DNA of 64,000 bases, taken from NCBI GenBank assembly GCA_022577435.1, contig JAKOON010000018.1, forward strand, positions 6,005,656-6,069,655. The letters are read 5' to 3'. How positions within the stretch are numbered: the first letter of the stretch is position 1; every line of letters begins with the position of its first letter. The stretch comes from Embiotoca jacksoni (taxonomy: Eukaryota; Chordata; Actinopteri; Embiotocidae). Positions 12,041 to 23,924 of the stretch are shown in pieces. Under the pieces are notes generated by a model. It worked only from the letters and a program-made list of their open reading frames with translations. It was not told the DNA's origin and did not search any database. The position numbers and the translations under genes were made by a program.

Positions 12041-12984
12041 GGAGGAAATTTAAAAGAATAGATCCATTTTTCTTTGAATGAGTTTTGGTTATATGTTGGT
12101 GGAAATGTGGAGCTTGTTGCTAAGCAAAAAAAAAGTGTTTGCCATGATATCAGCACAGAAATGGCTGTTCTGTAAAAAAAAAAAAACAATACATGTTTTC
12201 ATACTTACACATATTGGCCATCATATACCGATATATCTGTGAAAGAACAATATCAGATGATAAAATGGGCCGAGCTCTAATGTTTACTCGTTTCTTCTTC
12301 GGGCCTTTCCTGGCACATTGCTGTGTTCCTTGGCCCGTTATCACCACCGTAGATCAGTTGAATGGTGTGAAACCAGCGGCAAGAACGGCTTTTATGTCCT
12401 CCGTGTGCACGAGTTTGTGCAAATGCAAGAGATAAACAAAACGAGTTCCTCCTCATCATGGATCGCATCATCCCTTCAGCCCGTTGTACATTATTCATAG
12501 AACTGCTTTTACTTGATTGTGAGAAGTCAAAACGGTTGGAAAAATTTTCAAAACTACAATTAACGGTTCATTTGCTTCTTTATTAATCTTACAATTAGCG
12601 GTGAGCAGTGTCGTCTCGTTCAGAATAATTCCGATTTCAATTGATAAATAATAATTCATATTTGTGAAGGTGGAAATATTCTATTTTGTTGACAAAATGA
12701 CATCATACCGTGTGACGTACATTGCAAGTGTAACGAGTGTGGCTGGAAACGGCTTTATAATGTACAAAATCTGAATCTCATTCCAAGTTATTGTTGTTTA
12801 CAAACCGAAGAACCGAGAGCATTTTTTTTTTACTGTTAAGTTTATTCTTACATACACAACTATTAAACTTGTGTTTTTGCTTTTGTTTCTTCTTGAAATT
12901 AATAATTGATAGTTTTTTAGTGTGTTGTCATTTCGTCAAGAATACTGTCATTGCGGAAATACCCTGAAAAATGTCATCTTGGAT

Positions 12985-13165
12985 ACATATCACTTCCTCC
13001 TGCTGACGTTTTTCTTTTGAGGTAACCAGAGATAACCAGTTTACTGAAGTGCAGTGCGACAGAGGAAATCCTTGTATTTGAGCAGCTGGAACCAATAAAA
13101 GGCCTGAAAATCGAAACCTGATTGTTTGCTCGTCGACTTATCGACTAATCGTTTTCCACTTAAGT
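12985..13165 (+). repeat. Dispersed repeat family C (fragment with 'cgactaatcg' end)
   Basis: Contains 'gacagaggaaatcc', 'gagcagctggaacca' and a terminal 'cgacttatcgactaatcg'. I recall this order from a very common fish repeat whose end reads 'gattaatcgactaatcg'. A related fragment lies at 55880-56150. The flank 12040-12985 shows nothing else specific. Confidence 0.5.
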
Positions 13166-13287
13166 AAATATCTCGCACAAATTATAAACCATTGTCTCCC
13201 GAAAGAAGCCCCGTAATAGCAGAAAAATATAGTTCCCTCCAGGAAGGCTACAACACACTTGTGCCCTTCAAGCCTGTGTTGTTGTTT

Positions 13288-13297
13288 CCCCCCCCCC
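13288..13297. repeat. C10 homopolymer
   Basis: Ten consecutive C in otherwise AT-rich DNA. It is one of eight G or C homopolymer tracts of ten bases or more in the window. Confidence 0.95.
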
Positions 13298-13329
13298 AAG
13301 ATGGAAGAGCGTTAGAATAATAGACGTTT

Positions 13330-13960
13330 ATTTCCATTTATTGATTAAATGCTACCTTTTGAACAGTAGAAGACAGAAAGCGAAGGATGATGGTATTCTT
13401 GGTGTCATCAAGGAGCCTTTGAAGCACAATAATATGGCTAATGAATATGAATGGCAGCAACCGGGTAATTGAAGTAATCAGACTGGATGCACTTTGAAGA
13501 GTGGCAGCGATTTGGTGCCGGCTCGCCGCCACATTAGTGCCACTGTAACGCTTAAAGCTGTGAGTCGCCATGTCAACGGTGTGGAGAGGCTATGAACTGA
13601 CTACAGGACAACAGAAAGTCAATATCCGTGTTGAGCACAAAATGAACATGGTGTTTAATCCTATGTCCACAACAATAGTCTGCTCCATCACATTGCTTCA
13701 CCCGAGCTGCTGTTCAATTTACCTTCCACTGCCAGCCTCGAGGCGCCAGCAGAAGGTGTGTGGGGTTTATTAGACTCAGCAGTGTGCATGTGCGTGTGCA
13801 TGTGATCAGAAGCTATATGGATCACGCCTGGCGAGAGCCATTTCTAGACCCGTTTGGAAAGAGCTGAATTTGGCCGAGGTAGTGGAAAATGTGACGGCTC
13901 TTGTGGTGAGTTGGTTTTATGATCATCATCTCGCTTCCCTGACAAATGCGATTAAAAGGC
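13330..13960. promoter_or_regulatory. Candidate regulatory stretch
   Basis: Complex, repeat-free DNA. The part at 13420-13500 packs 'acaataat' (SOX-like), 'gctaatgaatatgaat' (homeodomain/POU-like) and 'gggtaattgaagtaatc' within 80 bp. No coding frame is convincing. Enhancer function is inferred from motif density alone. Confidence 0.3.
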
Positions 13961-14007
13961 AGCCATTATGTAAAGTTGGGCTTAGCGAGGTTTTGACAAT
14001 CTCTGGT

Positions 14008-14033
14008 AAAAAAAAAAAAAAAAAAAAAAAAAA
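14008..14033. repeat. Poly(A) tract, 26 bp
   Basis: A pure A run. No adjacent retrotransposon body was recognised on its 5' side, so it may be a simple homopolymer expansion. Confidence 0.95.
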
Positions 14034-14690
14034 TAGGACAAATTGAGTCCTAGAGCTATATCCTGAGTGTTTATGTTAATCGACAGTGGTACGTTATGGG
14101 ACCTGAGCTAAGCACGGTGCTACTTCACGGGCTTTCATCTTCACGTGGATGCTGCAGTCAGCTTCTTGACCAGAAGGTTCAAAGTGAACAGGTACAGTAC
14201 AGATGGGGAAAAAGATTACATTTTCCATTTCTCCAATGGTATGCAGGCTCAGTTCATGGTTCGTCAGCACGGAGTGCAGCAGGTTAATAATTACCTGTCA
14301 TCTGGATTCTGAGGAGTTGTTTGCTTTTTACTGTGATAGTAACTGGAATGTTCATGGAAAAATACAGTGAAAATTATACATTATGTTGTAGACATGAATG
14401 AAGGAGAAGAGTTTAAGGCAGTGCACTTTGTAGGAAAGTCTTTCAAGGCTTTGCAATATTCATCAACCTTGAATCTTAAACATAATGAATGTGTGGGTTC
14501 GTTTGCGATGCCTAAGGTCATAATTGTTTTTCATTCCCCTGTGAAACCTGTGAAAATTAGATTAGCAACGAGTTTTTTTTTCTTTTTAAATGATCCTTGT
14601 TTGCTGCAATGCAACAACAAATCCACACCGTGTTATTTATCAAGCAGCATCTTTTACTTGTTTCATTGTCATCTTTATTCTTAACTTTTA
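14034..14690. other. Intergenic, nothing recognised
   Basis: The 105-aa frame at 14367-14684 has no domain-like features and ends in low-complexity T-rich sequence. No other signal was seen. Confidence 0.45.
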
Positions 14691-14691
14691 A

Positions 14692-14891
14692 GGTACTTTA
14701 TTGACCCCCGTGGGGAAGTTGATCTTCTGCGTTTGACCCGTTCTGTCCTATTCTATCGCTGCTAGCAGTGGGGAGTCCACATTGCAGCACCTGGGAACCG
14801 TTTCCAGTTTTTTGACCAGTTTCTTGGACCTGGGAGGGACGTAAGGTTCAAACCCAGCAACAGTGCTAAAGACTGAGCCTCCGTGCTGCCA
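14692..14891 (+). mobile_element. Retroelement 3'-end-like repeat fragment
   Basis: Holds in order 'tactttattgacccccgtgg', 'gcgtttgacccgttctgtcc', 'gcagtggggag', 'ttcaaacccagcaacagtgc' and 'ccgtgctgcc'. I recall this order from an abundant fish retroelement tail. The copy is degenerate and short. The family name is not assigned. Confidence 0.55.
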
Positions 14892-14894
14892 GCA

Positions 14895-16025
14895 AGTGAG
14901 TACAACCTGTCAGCATTAAAGGTGCCCTCTACATTGAATAATAATGTTTGTGTGATGAGGTTGTTCCACAAGTAAAATGAACTACGGAGGAATATCCATT
15001 TCCCTGTGAAATACAAAGCAGCATTAAATAGTAATACATCAAACCTGCCCTGAAGTACAGCTGTGTACTTAAGGAAAAGCATAGCTACATTCCTTCACTT
15101 ATTATTTGATTGTTTCCTGTTATTTGGGCTGTAGATATGATTAGTTTTACTTTGATTCACGAAATCAAAAATAAGAATGTAATGAGAACATGTTTATGTC
15201 TGATTTCTAGTGCTGACGCTGCAGTTCTCCAATGGTTCATTTTGCCTGAATATTCAAACCTGTCAAGTGGGACTTTGACATATATATGAACATCAGTTAC
15301 GAATGAGCCCTTGCCAAATGAATTTAAAGGATGCCGATCGACTGCCAGGTAAATCTGTTTGTGTTTTATATGATAGTGTGGTGAGGATGAATACATATTG
15401 GCCATGAGTAGAGACTTACGCAGGTCGAGCGCACTAAATTCTGGTTTAGCCCGATGCTAACTTTAACAGAGACAAAATAATTCAATCTTTTGGATCTTCT
15501 CGACTTTTTATATGTTATCCGATTCAACGGATCAAATTCTGATAGCAAAAGAGGTGGTTGTGATTTATTTCATTTATCAAACATGTACCCACTTTTTTGC
15601 AGCTGCAACAGAGTCGTCTACAGCCGAGCCTGTGATATAACCATGTGCAGACAGTGTTTTCATAATGACTGTCACTGGCAGGAAGGGTAAACAAACGTTC
15701 TGCTTGGCAGGTGTAAACAACACCTGGATCTGAATAATGATCTGAGAGTGTAATCTTATGTCCATCAGTTGATTTGTGCTGCTTTCACATTCCTCGGTTT
15801 GTGTATTATTATGATTATTGAAATTTATTTTCCTCCAATTTCATGCAACAAACAGTATGTATGGAAGAAACAAGTCCTTTACTGTATCCTTTTACTATTT
15901 GCGGTAAAAAAAAACAAAAAACAACGTAGTACATTGTCTTTATTTTCTGTAGCAACAGCTCAGTTTACCCACAGGTCTAATTACAGTTTCATCCGATATT
16001 ATCCTGTCTGATGCCGCTACAGTCG
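14895..16025. other. Intergenic, no gene seen
   Basis: Mostly AT-rich. Short frames on both strands (such as 14762-15082, 15157-15405, 15490-15690) carry no recognisable domain. No clear repeat. Confidence 0.4.
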
Positions 16026-16029
16026 GTCT

Positions 16030-16560
16030 CTATTGCAGCCTGAAGTCCACCAACTGCCTGTGTGGTGTTTGTACACTAGAGGGTTGCTTTCCTTTCTGTG
16101 TTGTCCTGTGGTTTTATCCATCTCACCTCCTCACCTGGCTGCTGGCCGGTGGGCTGCCAGCCTCAGATGGTTAATTATCTCTTGTCTGAGCCGTGATCAC
16201 CTCCCCCGGGGTCCAGCAGCATAACGGCGTATCAGAGGCAGCCTATTGAACTCCCTCCCAGCCCACCGGGGTGTCCAGCCGCCTGGCTAATAACGATTCA
16301 TGCAGCTGCCAATCTGGCTGAGCTGCACCATCAATATTCCTGTCTGCGGAGTAACGTCAATTAAGAGACAGGGATCTTAACATTTAAGACGCAGGACAAA
16401 TATCATCCGCTGGGCAGGTGTCTTAAATGGCATGAACAGACAGCTGATATCGGAGACGATTGTGGGAAGGCCGTGTGCCAACTGAGTGCCGGACGAACAC
16501 AAGTGCCTATAAGAATAATTTGAAGTGTTGGCTGAGCGTTAGATAAGAAGATTGCACGAC
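16030..16560. promoter_or_regulatory. Candidate conserved noncoding DNA
   Basis: A GC-balanced, complex stretch. The words 'ggctaataacgattcatgc', 'caccatcaatattcc' and 'aacgtcaattaag' lie within about 100 bp (16283-16365). The texture differs from the AT-rich neutral DNA on both sides. Conservation could not be tested. Confidence 0.28.
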
Positions 16561-17059
16561 ATGTTCTTTGTCCTTCTAGGAAGTAAGTTGACTGCGGTCT
16601 TGTTTTTACTAGAGAGGCAGCTTCTTGTGATACTCATCTCAACTGTTCTTTGTACTGCACAGTTTGCAGCACCTTACAGTAGGTGGCATGCAAGTTGAGA
16701 TTTTTTTACTCCACTGATTCTCAACCATTGGTAATCATACCTCGGGGGACACTTCTGCGGGTTTAGTTGGAAGCTGCATGTTAAGATTGAGAGGCTGCAA
16801 AAACTAGTTAGCAGGTGAGCAGAGAAGCCTGAACAGGTAATTATGTGTCGGCAGAGCTGGTCCTGAGGTCTTGGGGCCTCTTTGAAGGGGTCTTTATATC
16901 TGAGCCATGTCAACAATTTGCACAACGTGGCATGGTTGAAGCGAAAAGCTCAAATGTTTAAAGTAGAGAATCTAAAGTCAGCCAACTGGAATATTAAGCT
17001 TAAGTAATGGATACACAGTTTGAAAAAAAGCTTGGTAAGAGACATTTGTTAGCCAAAGG

Positions 17060-17430
17060 TATTTAGGTAAATGCTTGAAATACCTGATATAAAATAATTA
17101 GTAAAACATAAAAAAAATGTTTATGGACAATTAGTAAATGGTTGAAAACTGTCAGCTAAAATTAATCAATGGTTGAGATTGTCAACTAAAGGGATTAGAT
17201 GAATGATCAAAATAGTGAATTAGTTCATCTAAAAAAAAAGAATTATGGTTGATATAGTTGACTAAAAGTAACGAATATATTTTTTAAACAGCTAAATGTG
17301 TTGGATAAATGTTTACAATAGAGAACTAAAAGTGAAGGTTAAATAGTTCCGATAGGTAGTTAAAAATAATGGATGATGGTTTACATATAAATGCTTAGGC
17401 TGGTTGAAATGTTTTTTTTTGTTTGTTTTT
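17060..17430 (+). repeat. Degenerate tandem repeat, period about 34 bp
   Basis: About ten diverged units, each built around 'aatggttgaaa' followed by a 'cagctaaaa' or 'caactaaag' block and a 'gtaat' or 'ggat' end. The clearest unit starts are near 17138, 17170, 17236 and 17300. Unit lengths run from 33 to 39 bp. The array abuts repeat family A on its right, and the two may be parts of one composite element. The 500 bp to its left (16560-17060) shows nothing specific. Confidence 0.65.
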
Positions 17431-17484
17431 TTAAATGAAGAAATGGATATTAATTCAAAGTATGATTGCAAACCCGCCAAAACA

Positions 17485-17690
17485 TTTTGTCTTCAGAAGG
17501 ACCACCGGAACACTGATTAGAAGGAGTGAATTTAAATTAAAAAAAAATACTTTGACTTAGTATTTCATGAGACGTTGACGCCTTTTGAATGGGAGTCTAT
17601 GGAGCTGGAGGCTTTTTAGAGCCAGCCCCTAGTGGCCACTCAGTGCTTTTCTATTTTGAGGCCCCTCCGCATTGACTTCACTTTACACAC
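17485..17690 (+). repeat. Dispersed repeat family A, copy 2
   Basis: 'ttcagaaggaccacc' with its continuation at 17492-17520 matches 35632-35660 at 27 of 29 positions by eye. Both are followed by 'atttcatgaga', a 'gttgacrc' word, 'tgggartct' and 'agcccctagtggcc'-like text. The order is the same in both copies, so this is one family with aged copies. Confidence 0.75.
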
Positions 17691-17694
17691 CCGA

Positions 17695-19530
17695 AGATTA
17701 TGTTCATTTTGACATACAGTCCACGGTTTAAAATCAGTTTGAATGAAGACGTTTGGAGCATGACGGGTGACGTCACTGACGGCGTTCTGCAGCTCATTTG
17801 ACAGGACTGCGGCGGTACATCAGACAAGAGAAATGTGAGCACATTGATGAAACATTGAAAACATCGTACAGTCTTTAAAACATCTTCAAACATCTCTTGC
17901 TACTTAAAAACAACATTACTCGATAACTTGCAAAGTGATGCTGTTTGAAATTCATGGAAACAACTGTTAACATGCCTCCCTGGGTGGCGTGTTAAAAGTC
18001 AGGGTCTGTGCTAATCATGCTGAACAGTGGGGGATGCCTCAGAGCGTCTCTGTTAATGGCACCAGCAGTGAGAAGCGAGGACGTGAAGGGAGGCGCTCGC
18101 TAAAACCCTCGACCCTACAGTGGAGGCCGGGGTTATTATCTGCAATTACCCTGATTACTGAGCCCTTCGTTTGAATGACTAAGGTGAAATTCATTTATCC
18201 CTGGTATTCCTACCAAACTAAGTCGGAGATGTTCATTACTGAGTGAACAAAGCCTGAATTTAATGCATTAGGTAAAGAAACAGGGACACGGCCACAGTCG
18301 CTAAAGGAAATGTTGCTAGCAACCGGACTCATTAATTTTACTGTATTTGATAAGTGAGCGTTACTTCCTCTGTGCTCTGCTACTCTTTGCTCTTCTAAAA
18401 CTGTTTTACTAAAACACAGCGAAGCCTCATTGCGTTTAATAAAAGCACTTTCATCGCCCTAGTTATGTCATCTGTGAAAGTCAAATTCCCAAATACGTAG
18501 TTATTGCTAATTCTCCCTGCGTCCTCAGACAAATATTGCTGCTCGGGAGCTCCATATCTAGTGATCAATCACATCACCTCTCTGAACCTGCTCTGCAATT
18601 TATTAAGTACTGAACAAATGGGCCGGAGCAGGCGAGCGGCTGTTCCCAGGAACAGGGAATGTAAATCTAAGCAGAGTAACAAATTAGTCGGACTTCGCTT
18701 TTTTTTTTTTCTGCTTGCATACTAAAAGCAAAGCAACCCGAGGTAGACATTAAACTTGCAAAGGTTAGAAGAGAAATTTGTATTTGGAGGCAGACAGCCA
18801 GAAGTTGTTGCTGCCGCTGCATTATGGCACCAGTAATTGTTTTACTACACTTTTGTGCTTGAATTATTTATTTTTTTCATTTAATTACGATTTAATTAAC
18901 GCTCATCAAAGTTTTGTTAACTCCAAGAGTATTGTTTTATATATAGTTTAGAGGGTTTAAGGATTGTATGAGTATATGGAAGCAGAGCATAGAATAAGAC
19001 CACCATCGTTTATTGAGACATTTCAGTGTGAGCAAACCAGAAGCAGATCCAAAATTGGTTTCTTTATATAAAAATGGATGACAAGCTTCCACCTTGTTTG
19101 AGCCTGGCTCTGTGTTTCCAGATGAGACTCATTCAGACTTTGAAAACCCTAACCTTTGACATAACCAGGGGAAGCACGGCTCTGTTTCAAATTACATTCT
19201 TCCCTTAGTACACTCACATATAGAACTCTTCCATGTAGGTAACAGACCTGTGTAGTACTTGAATTTTGATTGAGTCGTGTTGTCTTACGCCACACGCTGC
19301 CGTTCTGCACTTACCGTAAATACCCGACGCATTCGAATGCATCGCCCGCCAACATATCTGGCAGCTTTGATTATTTCACCTGGAAATGATCGTGTTTTCG
19401 TGCCCTCCGTTTAACACTAAATAAAAATGCTGATGACTTCTATTCAACGGGAGTATGGTGGTTGTCAGGGAAAGATCAGCGCTATTGTGGGTGTTCTGAT
19501 TCGCTCTCCGATAACTGGGCATAGTATTTT
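17695..19530. other. Intergenic, with a more complex stretch at 17970-18760
   Basis: 17970-18760 is repeat-free and GC-balanced and includes 'gcaattaccctgattactgag' type text (18140-18162), which could be conserved noncoding DNA. The remainder is AT-rich. No coding-like exon was seen. Confidence 0.35.
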
Positions 19531-19536
19531 ACACAG

Positions 19537-19725
19537 GGGAGGCTGTGGCTCAGATGGTAGCGTGGGTTGCACACCAATCGGAAGGTTGGTGGCTCGATCC
19601 CCAGCTCCTCCTGCCCACATGGCCAAGCATCCTTGAGCAAGACACCGAACCCTAAGCTGCTCCCGATGGTGTACCATCGGTGTGTTGTAAGTCGCCTTGG
19701 ATAAAAGTGACTATAGTCACCTAAA
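19537..19725 (+). mobile_element. tRNA-derived SINE
   Basis: The internal RNA polymerase III promoter is visible. Box A (TGGCTCAGATGG, 19546-19557) fits TRGYNNARNNGG exactly. Box B (ggctcgatcc, 19591-19600) has one mismatch to GGTTCGANNCC. A body with 'ccttgagcaagacaccgaac' follows, and then a tail 'aagtcgccttggataaaag' (19689-19707) that resembles the 3' end fish SINEs share with L2-type LINEs. It is not a functional tRNA gene: the body lacks the cloverleaf 3' half and CCA-proximal stem. The family is not named. Confidence 0.8.
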
Positions 19726-20194
19726 CTGTATTGATTTGTTTATTGACTATTTCAAAATCCCAGATGAAAATAGTTTGAACAAAATAGTTTGCACCACTTT
19801 ACATGACACAACAGGAGGAAATCTTCTAAAAGCATAATTAAACACACTGAAGTTTTGTTATACATGAAAGAAGAGGATATCCTCCACTTCCAAACAGCTT
19901 TGCTTATTTCCTGTATGAGATAGTACTTCTCCTATCTGAAAGATAAGTTGTTGTGTTCCCTTCAGGATAGTGTAATAAACTGATCCAGTAAAATAAAATT
20001 AATAATTGATGAACTGCATTATTTTTGCCATAGGCCCAAATACTCACTCATTATTTTGGGGTTTAAGCAAATAATTTGAGTTGACTTTATCAATCCAGAC
20101 ACATCACACCAAACAGCATTTTCCATTATTATTTTCTTGGGTACCAATTTGAGACATAATTCAGGAACAAAGACAGCAGTGTAAATTGTGGGCA

Positions 20195-20930
20195 GGCTGA
20201 CTTGGCGTCTGTTGCAAATCAGGGAAGCGGGTGGCTCATCGGTATCCCCCCCCCCCCCCCGCCCCAGTACTCGTCATGGATGGAAATGGCATCACAAGGC
20301 TCTTTCAACATGAATACCAGCCTCATACCGATGCGCCGACCCGGTCGTGAACTTCCCGGTATCTTTGGAAAACAGACGTCCTCCTGAAAATGGCAAAATG
20401 TTTGAAATCCCTCTGCCAGATTTCCTCTGTGCAATATGAGAGGAGCATATTTTTCCTCCCCTCTCCCCTCCGCATTAACACTCCCCAAACCTCACCTTTT
20501 ATCTGGTTATTTAAAATTCATAAAGTGTGACTCGATGATTACTTTTACACATACTGCCTTTGACCTCCTGTCGCTTAATTATCATAAAGCCGCGCAGAGG
20601 AGAACGAGCCGTCTCCTCCTCTTTTGTGCCACCGTAATTGCATTCTTAATTTTAGGAGGCGAGGAATACTGATACAGCAGCTCAGACCTGATATCACAGG
20701 AGTTACATTGTTGTGATGGGAGGAGGGAGGGGAGGGGCTCTATCGGAAACAAAAGCAGGGAGTTGGTCCGGCAGAGACGGTCCACCTTAAACCAGTCGGC
20801 ACATTTAACTGAACACTTTGTCACAAGGAGGCAAAAAGGGTCGTCATGGAAATTGAATCTCTGGTGAAACCCAGAATGATTGAATTCTGCACCCAAATTG
20901 AGTTTGTTTTACAGCGTTAACATGAAAGTC
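20195..20930. promoter_or_regulatory. Candidate conserved noncoding DNA containing a C15 tract
   Basis: Complex, GC-balanced sequence interrupted by 15 C (20246-20260). 20525-20720 holds 'gatgattacttttacac', 'cgcttaattatcataaagc' and 'gttacattgttgtgatggg' (SOX-like ACATTGTTGT). No frame is protein-like. Function is inferred from texture only. The flank 19730-20195 shows nothing specific. Confidence 0.28.
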
Positions 20931-21012
20931 TGAATATTTCTCTGTAAATTCTGACTCTTTTCAGACATCTGTTCTCTGACATGATATCTTGCTAAGCAGA
21001 CATGTCAGCGTG

Positions 21013-21015
<3 letters not shown>

Positions 21016-21070
<55 letters not shown>
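21016..21070. repeat. (AT)n microsatellite, about 55 bp
   Basis: A pure alternating AT run, able to form a cruciform. Confidence 0.97.
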
Positions 21071-21074
<4 letters not shown>

Positions 21075-21372
21075 AAATAGTTACGACAATGAAATGTAGG
21101 AAACCTTCATATTTTCAGCTTTGTGTTATTTCCCTGGAGATTCTGCTGAAGCAACAGTCATGACAGAAACACACGAATGTTTACACTGGAGGCTTTTCAG
21201 ATGTGTTTTTCAGTCATCTGACTCGCATGCGACCAACAGAACAGATGTGCTCTTATTTTAATGAATACAGCTGTCTACACTCAGCAGGTAGCTGCTTTTA
21301 CTAAACGCACATAACTCCGATTCAAAGCGTATTTTGCACAGAAAATGAGTAAATAGCATAATTTTTGGTTTC

Positions 21373-21420
21373 TTTCAGTTGGGACTGAACCGGGCGTGTT
21401 TCTTTCCGTCCCAACTGAAA
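21373..21420. repeat. Perfect 13-bp inverted repeat
   Basis: Arms TTTCAGTTGGGAC (21373-21385) and GTCCCAACTGAAA (21408-21420) are exact reverse complements with a 22-nt spacer. No transposon body was recognised around them. Confidence 0.85.
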
Positions 21421-21599
21421 CGGTCACAAGTTGCAGTGATCCGGTTGCTCTACCTGCTTTCTTCTGTTCCAACGGTGCCTTTGACAACGGTACTTGTTTC
21501 CTGTGGTACCAGAGCAATGTTGCTGTAATGGGTTTTGGTACCGAAGTATTAGTTCTTGCGACATCCCTCACGGTTTACCGACAGTGATGCTGCTTTGTG

Positions 21600-22085
21600 A
21601 GATGTTCCTAAATGCTAAAGTCACCATGTGCTCACATGGTAATGTTAGGTGGTGTAATGTTTACCATGTTTGCCATCTTAGCTGAGAAATCTAGCATGCT
21701 GGCATTAGCTAATTAGCACACAAAAAAAGCACAGTTAATGCTGATAGTAATATTGTTAGTTTTGCAGGTATTTGGGATACTCCAGGTACTGGACAAATGA
21801 AACCCTTGACCTGTTGATGGAGCCAGATGAAACGGTATTAGTTAGTTATCCATTCTGCGGGTTAACATGAACCTGTATCAGATTTCATTCAGTCTGTGCA
21901 GTTGTTGTACTGAAACATTTCAGTTAAATTCACGAAGGTCGACACGCTGGTGGCGTTAACGGGAAAGTCAAGAGATCACCAAGATCAATAGAATTCCTTC
22001 TCTGGGCACCTTGAATTTTTGTATGAATTTCATGACGGACAATCCAATGTTTGTTGAGACATGTCCGTCTGGGCTGCAATCAATA
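21600..22085 (+). repeat. Dispersed repeat family B, copy 1
   Basis: The word order 'tagcatgctggcattagct', 'ttttgcaggtatttggg', 'tactggacaaatga', 'gaaagtcaagagatcacc', 'atgaatttcatgac', 'caatccaatgtttgttgaga' follows a repeat I recall as abundant in fish genomes. A second fragment lies at 34430-34625. Class and family are not assigned. Confidence 0.6.
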
Positions 22086-22689
22086 CAGCCAATAGATGGC
22101 TAGAAATATCTGAATATCTGAATTGGTAATGGCTGCTCGACGGCCTCTGTCTGTTGAAAGTGAGGACATGTTAACATCGGCTGGATCGCAGTCTGAACTG
22201 TGAAGCCAGTTCAAAGCATTAGGCTGATGATAATGGGAGTCACGTTAAGCCTAAACAGAGCACATCACACCAACATATTCAGAAGTTGGCACCATGGACC
22301 AGACTCCTGTATCAGAGTGGTGTTATTACACGTCGGCTGTAATGCTTTGCCAAAGGACTCTTCAGCTGTTAGAGAAGTCAGAGACGTTCTTCTTTGTTCC
22401 TCGTCTCAGATTTTCCCAGCAGGTCGGAGGCCTCAAACTGGTGCTTCTCAAACAGTACAGCTTTCAGCGACCATCAGTAAATCCCATATAACCTTATCAA
22501 GGTCGAGCTTCTGAAGATAACAAGATTCAGTTGCGATAGCCGCAACGTAGATAAGAAATATACATTTTATAATCAAATATTGATTTTTGTTTTCCAGCTT
22601 GTTTTCTAGTGTTTGACATCAAATTGACTTTGCAGGACAGCAAAGACTCATATTTTTCTAAGACTGGGAAGCAGCTGGAGAGCTGGGTT

Positions 22690-23040
22690 CAGTGGGACAT
22701 ATTAGAATAACTGATTATATTTGATAATAATTAATACTAATCATTTGTCAGCTAGCACTGGGCATCCTGTTTGCCCACCTAATCAATGTGCTGTTTAATG
22801 TGTGAAATGCATATTGATCAACCGGGACATTAGCTTAATGTCAGAATTTGTATTGGTAAAGGTCATGTGGGAGGTATTAATAAACTTCCAACTTCAATTG
22901 ATTTATCATGATAACCAAGCTATATCTCACAATTACTGTGAGCCCCTGGGGTTCTTCTTTATTCTCAAACACTGACATCGCTGGTATTTTAGCACTTTAA
23001 TGAGGATTAATGAAACCTTTCCCACATTATTTACCTTTCA
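22690..23040. promoter_or_regulatory. Candidate regulatory stretch
   Basis: Dense TAAT cores ('gataataattaatactaatc' at 22722-22742, then near 22790, 22831 and 23003-23012) in non-repetitive DNA. The preceding 22090-22690 shows nothing specific. A weak RE1-like half match at 22287-22303 was rejected. Confidence 0.25.
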
Positions 23041-23127
23041 GCCACTCCCACGCAAAAAAAATCATCTCTATAAATCTTACCTGTTGCTGCACCTGCAAAA
23101 TAATTTGTGGAAAAATGTATATAGTTT

Positions 23128-23285
23128 GTATTCCATTAAATAATTTGAATGGGAGTCTATGGAGGTAGAGCTTTTTGGAGCAGCCCTCTGTGGTATTGCA
23201 CTTTAAGGACTTATTCTATAGACTTCTCTTTTGGGACTCGGACGCTACAGTACATCCATTTCTATCTGCAGTCTATCAGGACTGC
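23128..23285 (+). repeat. Dispersed repeat family A, copy 3
   Basis: 'tgaatgggagtctatgga' (23147-23164) matches copy 2 at 17587-17604. 'gtggtattgcactttaag' matches the - strand copy at about 600. 23290-23924 beyond it is AT-rich with nothing recognised. Confidence 0.7.
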
Positions 23286-23924
23286 ACAATTCATCATCTT
23301 ATAATGGTGATCTCAATTCTAGATGATTTTTACTGAGTCAATCAGTCTGTAGCTTGTCATAGTTAAATGATGACTGCTGTTTACAAAGTATTAAAAACAA
23401 TAAACAGAAGCGGCAGCTGGTCATATTGCAAAGTCAAAACAAATTTCGCTATAATGTGAATTGATGTAAAAAAGACCTTTAGCCTATAAAGTTGTAAATT
23501 ATATTCAATAAAACTGTGTGAACTGACTCTACTTGCATTTCCTGTGTGCTTAATCATAGTTTACAATGTTTAAGAGTAACACCATTCAGAAATATTTAAA
23601 GTGAACAGTGATGTGTACTCCACAGATAATCATGTCCAGGTTTATGAAGTGCGATTTAAAAAGTTCCAAGATTAGTTGTGTTGCATACAAACAGAGGGCA
23701 GCACAGTGACATGCACAGAGGATTTTATATTTCTCATGAGTAAGTCTTCCAAGTTATGTTGCTTGATCCACATCAACACAAGAGTCACACACACACTGTT
23801 CCGTGCGTATTTGCAATTTCACCATGGGCCTAAAACCTTAAAGAGCGGACATCAGATTTAGTGTCAAACTCAGGAAATCGGCAACGGAGACCCTTGAAAT
23901 GCTTCAGAGAGCCAACGGCAATGA

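Noticed and set aside
19537..19725. Functional tRNA gene
   Set aside because: Box A and box B are present, but the body is a SINE with a LINE-like tail and no cloverleaf 3' half.
22287..22303. Second RE1-like site (ggcaccatggacc)
   Set aside because: Only one half-site resembles RE1 and the CAG that precedes the core is missing.
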